A program made the translations under genes and the position numbers. A model generated the notes under the pieces. It saw only the letters and a program-made list of their open reading frames with translations. It made no database searches and was not told the origin of the DNA. This document shows positions 48,213 through 52,728 of a stretch of 52,728 bases of DNA, one piece after another. How positions within the stretch are numbered: the first letter of the stretch is position 1; every line of letters starts with the position of its first letter. Source of the DNA: DATGLW01 sp035293965 (lineage in GTDB: Bacteria; Actinomycetota; Acidimicrobiia; Acidimicrobiales; RAAP-2). The stretch is taken from NCBI GenBank assembly GCA_035293965.1, contig DATGLW010000061.1, positions 1-52,728 on the forward strand, written 5' to 3'.

Positions 48213-48227
48213 ATAGGCGCTGCCTAT
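48213..48227. promoter_or_regulatory. LysR-type binding site (T-N11-A dyad)
   Basis: ATAGGC-GCT-GCCTAT is a perfect inverted repeat; the second base T and the second-last base A give T-N11-A, the LysR recognition form. A related CGATAGG lies just beside it on the opposite strand (48223-48229). The site is between lysR and the divergent transporter operon. Confidence 0.7.
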
Positions 48228-48428
48228 CGCCAATATCGGCCATTCCTTCTGGACGCACCGGAGGCCGATCGGTACCGTAAGCGCGGCGACGGCTGGTGAG
48301 GGTCCCACTGCTCGGGGGGGAGCCATGGTTTTTCGTGGGCATCGTGAGGTGAGCGGTGAGGCGTCCCCGGCGCCCGGTCCACCGGCCCTCGCCCCGACAG
48401 GCGAGACCGAAGAGGGGGGTGTGCCCAC

Positions 48429-49376
48429 GTGGGGGAGCTGATCCTCCGGCGCCTGCTCACGCTGCTCCCGGTGCTGCTGCTCGTTTCCTTCGGCGTGTTC
48501 ATGCTCATCGCCTTGGTGCCGGGCGACGCTGCCGTGACGCTCGCAGGGGGGCAGAACGCGACCCCTGCCCAGATTGCCCACGTTCGCCAGCAGCTGCACC
48601 TGAACGACCCGCTTCTCGTTCAGTACGCACGGTGGCTGTGGGGCGCGCTGCACCTGGACTTGGGCACCTCGCTCATCAGCGGTGTACCCGTCTCCCACGA
48701 CCTCGCCTCGCGTCTGCCGGTGACTCTTAGCCTCGTGCTCGCTGCAGCCGTTGTGGCCATCGTGATTGGCGTCCCTCTGGGGCTTGTGGCCGGCACGAGC
48801 CCGGGAAGCCTTCGCGATTCGAGCAGCCGAGTTGTGTCCAGCCTCGGGATCGCCGTCCCGAGCTTCTGGCTGGCCGTCATCTTGGTGTCGCTGTTTGCCG
48901 TGAAGTGGAAGATCTTTCCGCCAACGGGCTTCACACCAATCCAAAAGTCCTTCACCAGTTGGCTCCGCGACGTCACCCTGCCGGCACTGTCGCTCGGGTT
49001 TCTGGTATCGGCCTCTCTGGCAAGGCAGCTCCGCGGTGCGCTGATCGACGTGCTCGACGCCAACTACATCCGCACGGCATGGGCCAAGGGGGCGAGCAGG
49101 CGGGTGGTCGTGCTGCGCCACGCCCTCAAGAACGCGGCCATCCCGGCCGTGACCGTCTTCGGCGTGCAGGTCGGCTACCTGCTCGGGGGCGCTGTCATCA
49201 TCGAACAGATCTTCTCGATCCCCGGGATCGGCACCTACATGTTGAACGGTATTACGAGCCACGACCTGCCCGTGGTCCAGGGGGTCGCCCTTGTGTTCGT
49301 CGTGTTCCAGATGGCCATGAGCCTTCTCGTCGATCTCAGCTACGGCTATCTCAACCCGAAGGTGAGGGTGGCGTGA
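48429..49376 (+). CDS. dppB: dipeptide/oligopeptide ABC transporter permease (DppB type)
   Basis: 315 residues from GTG 48429. It starts ELILRRLLTLLPVLLLVSFG and has six membrane segments, the DppB hallmark LVPGDAA, the periplasmic LHLDLGTSLIS segment and the EAA-like loop YIRTAWAKGASRRVVVLRHA with LKNAAIP. The C-terminus is GGAVIIEQIFSIPGIGTYML. It is first of a three-gene set with the fused DppC-DppD protein and DppF. The cargo may be peptides, nickel or other compounds. No substrate-binding protein gene is seen. Confidence 0.92.
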   Translation: MGELILRRLLTLLPVLLLVSFGVFMLIALVPGDAAVTLAGGQNATPAQIAHVRQQLHLNDPLLVQYARWLWGALHLDLGTSLISGVPVSHDLASRLPVTLSLVLAAAVVAIVIGVPLGLVAGTSPGSLRDSSSRVVSSLGIAVPSFWLAVILVSLFAVKWKIFPPTGFTPIQKSFTSWLRDVTLPALSLGFLVSASLARQLRGALIDVLDANYIRTAWAKGASRRVVVLRHALKNAAIPAVTVFGVQVGYLLGGAVIIEQIFSIPGIGTYMLNGITSHDLPVVQGVALVFVVFQMAMSLLVDLSYGYLNPKVRVA

Positions 49377-49407
49377 TTGCCGCCGTCGGTCGCAGGGTGC
49401 GGGCGCG

Positions 49408-51417
49408 ATGAGCGTTGCCGACCAGCCCGACGGGCACGTAGCGGCCCCGAGCCTGTCCACGGTGGGGGTTCCGGTTGCCGAGCCCGTCAAGGCGACCCGA
49501 AGCGCCAGATGGTGGTCGCGCCTTGCCGCAAACACAGGAGCCCTCGTGGCCCTCGGCTACCTCGTGCTGGTGATCGTGGCCGCCATGACCGCACCGCTCA
49601 TTGCGCCCCATAGCCCGACGGCACAAGACCTGACCCAGGCGAACAGTGGTCCCTCCCTCCACCACTGGCTCGGCACCGACGACCTCGGCCGCGACATCCT
49701 GAGCCGCCTCATCTACGGGGCTCAGATCTCCATGCGCGTCAGCTTCGAGGTCGTGGGGCTCGCTCTCTGTGCCGCCATCCCGATCGGTCTCGTTGCCGGG
49801 TATGTCGGGGGCCAGCTCGACAATGTGCTTATGCGAGTGATGGACGCGGGCCTCAGCTTTCCGCCTCTCGTGCTCGCGCTGGCGATCGCTGGCGTCCTCG
49901 GTCCGGGCGTCAACAATGCCGCCCTGGCGATCGCGGTGGTGTTCATTCCGACGTTCGCCCGGCTCATCCGAGGCCAGGCGCTGGCCGTGAGTGCGGAGAC
50001 CTTTGTCGAAGCCTCACGGGCTATCGGGTCGCGATCCTGGTTCATTCTGCTGCGCCGCGTCTTCCCCAATGTGCTGTCACCGCTCCTCGTACAGGTGTCA
50101 CTCGGCTTGGGTGGAGCACTCCTCGCCGAAGCTGGGCTCAGCTTCTTGGGGTTGGGCGCCCAGCCGCCCGCGGCGAGCTGGGGATCCATGCTGCGCGAGG
50201 CGTATGACAATTCGCTGTTCACTGCTTCGTGGGAGCTCTTCATACCCGGTGCGGCGATCGCGCTGGCCGTTCTCGCCTTCAATACCCTGGGCGACGGCCT
50301 AGGCGAGGTGCTGGGTCTGGCGTCCAGGCGACGACGTTCGCCTCGCTGGCGGAGGCGGATGGCGCGCCCGGTGAAGGGCCTCACCACAGTGGCCCGGCCG
50401 GCACAGCCGTCTCGACCGCCCTCGGCAGGCCGGAGCGCCCTACTGTCGATCGAAGGCCTGACGGTGGAACTCGATGCCGATGGGAGATCCCTGCGCGTGG
50501 TCGAGGACGTCTGGCTCCGCGTAGAACGGGGCGAGATCGTGGGCCTTGTGGGCGAGTCCGGCTCTGGCAAGACCGTCACCTCGCTAGCAGTGATGCGGCT
50601 CCTCCCGTCGCCTCCTGCCACGATCGTGGGCGGTGTTGTCGAGTTCGATGGGCGTGACCTGTTGTCACTTGACTTCGACGACATGCGCAAGGTACGGGGC
50701 CGGGAGATCGCCATGGTGTTCCAGGACCCCATGACAAGCCTCAACCCCGCGTTCACGGTGGGCTCGCAGCTCATCGAGGCGTTGCGGCTGCACGAGCGGG
50801 TTGATCGCCGGGTCGCCCGCAAGCGGGCCCTCGAGCTGCTGCAGATGGTGGAGATCCCCGACCCAGCGCGACGGCTGGACGCCTATCCCCATCAGCTGTC
50901 GGGCGGGATGCGCCAGCGGGTCGTGATCGCCATGGCGCTGGCGTGCGGCCCCCGCCTCCTGATTGCCGACGAGCCCACCACTGCCCTCGACGTCACGGTG
51001 CAGGCCCAGATCCTCGACCTGCTCCGCCGCCTCCAGGAGGAGCAGGATCTCGCGGTCATCTTTGTCACCCACGATCTCGGGGTGGTGGCCGACCTCTGCG
51101 ACCGTGTGGCCGTCATGTACGCAGGCCAGATCGTAGAGGACGCCCCTGCAGCCGACCTGTTCGCCGTTCCGAAGCATCCGTACACCGAGGGTCTCCTCGC
51201 CGCCACGCCGTCGACGCAGGCCAGCGGTGGGATTCTCGTCACGATCCCCGGCCAGGTGCCGTCCCTCGGTCACATGCCAGCCGGGTGCCGCTTCCACCCC
51301 CGGTGCCCCTACGCCCGGGCTGCTTGCCAGGAGGCCCCACCACCTGTGGCCGCGGCAGGCGGCAGGCTGACCCGCTGCATAAGGTGGGACGACGTCGTCT
51401 TGAAGGGCGCGCCGTGA
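49408..51417 (+). CDS. fused permease-ATPase of an oligopeptide ABC transporter (DppC-DppD)
   Basis: 669 residues. Residues 40-305 are a DppC-type permease (HHWLGTDDLGRDILSRLIYG and the EAA loop EASRAIGSRSWFILLRRVFP at 201-220). A basic linker (RRRRSPRWRRRMAR) joins it to an ATPase at about 340-669: Walker A GESGSGKT at 382-389, Q-loop MVFQDPMTSLNP, signature HQLSGGMRQR, Walker B LLIADEP and the switch His in VTHDLGVV, then the oligopeptide-type C-terminal domain CRFHPRCPYARAACQ. In most systems the two are separate genes. The stop overlaps the DppF GTG. Confidence 0.92.
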   Translation: MSVADQPDGHVAAPSLSTVGVPVAEPVKATRSARWWSRLAANTGALVALGYLVLVIVAAMTAPLIAPHSPTAQDLTQANSGPSLHHWLGTDDLGRDILSRLIYGAQISMRVSFEVVGLALCAAIPIGLVAGYVGGQLDNVLMRVMDAGLSFPPLVLALAIAGVLGPGVNNAALAIAVVFIPTFARLIRGQALAVSAETFVEASRAIGSRSWFILLRRVFPNVLSPLLVQVSLGLGGALLAEAGLSFLGLGAQPPAASWGSMLREAYDNSLFTASWELFIPGAAIALAVLAFNTLGDGLGEVLGLASRRRRSPRWRRRMARPVKGLTTVARPAQPSRPPSAGRSALLSIEGLTVELDADGRSLRVVEDVWLRVERGEIVGLVGESGSGKTVTSLAVMRLLPSPPATIVGGVVEFDGRDLLSLDFDDMRKVRGREIAMVFQDPMTSLNPAFTVGSQLIEALRLHERVDRRVARKRALELLQMVEIPDPARRLDAYPHQLSGGMRQRVVIAMALACGPRLLIADEPTTALDVTVQAQILDLLRRLQEEQDLAVIFVTHDLGVVADLCDRVAVMYAGQIVEDAPAADLFAVPKHPYTEGLLAATPSTQASGGILVTIPGQVPSLGHMPAGCRFHPRCPYARAACQEAPPPVAAAGGRLTRCIRWDDVVLKGAP

Positions 51418-52517
51418 GCTCCGCGCAGCCTGACCCAGCTGCCTCTACGAGGACTTCGGCACTCGCGCCTCAGACGCCGGAAGCCGTCGCGCGCCTCGTT
51501 GGCGTGTCCAAGCATTTCCGTGTCGGCGGCGCTCCCGGCCGGCGGCGGAGCGCCGTGCACGCAGTGGACGGCCTCGACCTGACCATCCCCCGGGGGGAGA
51601 CCGTGGGGCTGGTGGGCGAGACCGGCTCGGGCAAATCCACCGTGGCCCGGCTACTCCTGCGGCTGCTTCCACCTACGTCAGGGTCCGTGTTTCTCGAGGA
51701 GAAGGACGTGACTGGCACGTCGGGCCGCGAGCTCCGTGCGCTGCGGCGCAAGATGCAGCTTGTCTTCCAGGATCCGTACTCGTCGTTCGACCCGCTCACG
51801 TCGATCGGCGACAGCATCGGCGAGGCCCTCAAGGTCCACACCATGTTGGACCGGTCCGCCCGCCGTGACCGCACGGCGGAGCTGCTGAGCCAGTGCGGAC
51901 TGGCGCCGAACCTGGCAGGCCGGCGCCCTGCCGAACTGTCCGGTGGCCAGCTCCAGCGCGCCGCAGTGGCCCGCGCCCTTGCCGTGGCGCCCGCGCTCGT
52001 CGCGCTGGACGAGCCGGTGAGCTCGCTCGACGTCTCGACCCAGGCGCAGGTCATCAACCTCCTCTCCGAGCTGCAGGACCGCGTGGGCGTGGCGTACCTC
52101 TTCATCTCCCACGACCTGTCCGTGGTGCGCCACGTCAGCCATCACATCGCCGTGATGTACCTCGGCAAACTAATGGAGATCGGACTGGCCGAGGCCGTCT
52201 ACGATCGCCCGCAGCACCCCTACACGAGGGCACTCCTGTCCGCGGTGCCGGTGCCGGACCCGCTTCGCCAGCGCGGCCGCGAACGTATCGTCTTGAGCGG
52301 CGACATCCCTTCACCCGCGGACCCCCCGAGCGGGTGTCGCTTCCGCACGCGTTGCTCCTCCGCGATGGAGATCTGCGCGGCAGTCGAGCCGCCACCCACA
52401 CGCCTGGCCGACCGCACCGTGTACTGCCACCTGTATGGCGATAGCGGCGCACCCGGCGGCGCGCCGGCTACCGTGCCGGTGACGGTCATCGGGTCGGCGG
52501 GGCGAAGGCGACAATGA
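51414..52517 (+). CDS. dppF: oligopeptide ABC transporter ATP-binding protein (DppF type)
   Basis: 367 residues from GTG 51414 (GTGA overlap with the fused gene). Walker A GETGSGKS is at 68-75, Q-loop QLVFQDPYSSFDPL, signature AELSGGQLQR, Walker B LVALDEPVSSLD and switch His ISHDLSVVRHV. The C-terminal Cys-rich oligopeptide-permease domain is GCRFRTRCSSAMEICAA. It pairs with the ATPase half of the fused gene to form the heterodimeric motor. Together with DppB this makes a transporter lacking only a binding protein. Confidence 0.92.
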   Translation: MSSAQPDPAASTRTSALAPQTPEAVARLVGVSKHFRVGGAPGRRRSAVHAVDGLDLTIPRGETVGLVGETGSGKSTVARLLLRLLPPTSGSVFLEEKDVTGTSGRELRALRRKMQLVFQDPYSSFDPLTSIGDSIGEALKVHTMLDRSARRDRTAELLSQCGLAPNLAGRRPAELSGGQLQRAAVARALAVAPALVALDEPVSSLDVSTQAQVINLLSELQDRVGVAYLFISHDLSVVRHVSHHIAVMYLGKLMEIGLAEAVYDRPQHPYTRALLSAVPVPDPLRQRGRERIVLSGDIPSPADPPSGCRFRTRCSSAMEICAAVEPPPTRLADRTVYCHLYGDSGAPGGAPATVPVTVIGSAGRRRQ

Positions 52518-52728
52518 GAGGTCGGCAGCAGAGACAGTGATCAACAGCACGATTGTGACGCCATGACTGGCGAAGCCACTCATCTAACCCCGATCGTTCA
52601 TGAGAACGCCGGCGCTGCGCCGGAAGCCATAGATCGGAGCGCGTGAGCGAACCGGTCGGCGATTGCGAGCGCGGTGAGGCGGTGCTGACGCCATTCCGGC
52701 CAATTCGAGGGGTGGAAGTTGACCTGGA
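52518..52728. other. right edge, no gene assigned
   Basis: After the dppF stop no full gene is seen. On the minus strand a frame open from the window edge ends at a stop (52598-52600) and reads VNFHPSNWPEWRQHRLTALA before it, possibly the 3' end of a gene outside. On the plus strand ATG 52563 opens 27 codons whose stop overlaps a GTG at 52643 that stays open to the edge. The two readings conflict and neither has enough sequence to be named. Base composition here is less GC-rich than in the transporter genes. Confidence 0.25.

Noticed and set aside
1..52728. tRNA, rRNA or riboswitch genes
   Set aside because: No tRNA cloverleaf with GGTTCGA-type T-loop, no rRNA-like sequence and no recognisable riboswitch core was seen by eye; short RNAs could still be missed without a covariance search.

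Overview
The window is very GC-rich chromosomal DNA with strong G/C third-position bias, many GTG starts and many 4-bp stop/start overlaps (GTGA, ATGA). It carries a probable F420-dependent luciferase-like oxidoreductase, five acyl-CoA dehydrogenases (one pair overlapping), a DUF35/thiolase-fold pair, a DUF2889 protein and a compact etfB-etfA-ETF:QO operon. Together these point to a high-GC actinobacterium, perhaps an Acidimicrobiia-like soil or water organism. That placement is inference from gene content; there is no rRNA marker. No tRNA, rRNA, CRISPR array, phage module or complete insertion sequence was found.

Layout. 75-3118: a sugar-acid module, with a class II aldolase and a 2-hydroxyacid dehydrogenase divergent from an FGGY kinase. 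3119-5617: a persulfide/sulfite module, a rhodanese-persulfide dioxygenase fusion followed by a TauE/SafE exporter, preceded by two CsoR/CstR-like operator palindromes. 5724-7362: a DUF35 Zn-ribbon protein and a thiolase-fold partner without an obvious nucleophilic Cys. 7477-10396: a DUF2889 protein, a VapBC toxin-antitoxin pair and a cupin-like protein behind a perfect 14-bp inverted repeat. 10640-20038: a catabolic region with SDRs, an LLM oxidoreductase, an overlapping acyl-CoA dehydrogenase pair, an amidohydrolase, a hotdog thioesterase, another acyl-CoA dehydrogenase and an alpha/beta hydrolase.

20375-23803 is the electron-transfer flavoprotein operon that would take electrons from the acyl-CoA dehydrogenases to quinone. 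etfB is preceded by a 7-codon upstream ORF, and the ETF:QO lacks the last of the four classical [4Fe-4S] cysteines. 24048-33268 is mixed: a P-loop kinase fused to an unknown domain, an acyl-CoA dehydrogenase, a dCTP deaminase, a MaoC-like hydratase, a DUF488 protein, an AlkA-type glycosylase, an animal-type transketolase and a small Trp/Gly-repeat protein. 33290-39183 holds a hydantoinase/oxoprolinase HyuA-HyuB pair downstream of an orphan branched-chain-type binding protein, divergent from an alpha/beta hydrolase across a palindromic operator. 39366-48170 holds a TetR regulator, a ClC antiporter next to a beta-carbonic anhydrase, a cytoplasmic-type sulfatase, a DHA2-type MFS exporter and a LysR regulator. 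48429-52517 is a dipeptide/oligopeptide ABC transporter whose second permease is fused to its first ATPase; a LysR-type dyad lies in the divergent gap.

A recurring trait is short tandem repeats (14-22 bp unit, 3-5 copies) in gaps upstream of catabolic genes, plus 18- and 33-bp repeats inside two coding regions. Most look recently duplicated and several sit where they could affect transcription or translation. The strongest leads for something undescribed are the three-Cys ETF:QO, the cysteine-containing leader ORF of etfB, the 18-bp repeat array that supplies the ribosome-binding site of an acyl-CoA dehydrogenase, and the rhodanese-first persulfide dioxygenase under CstR-like operators.
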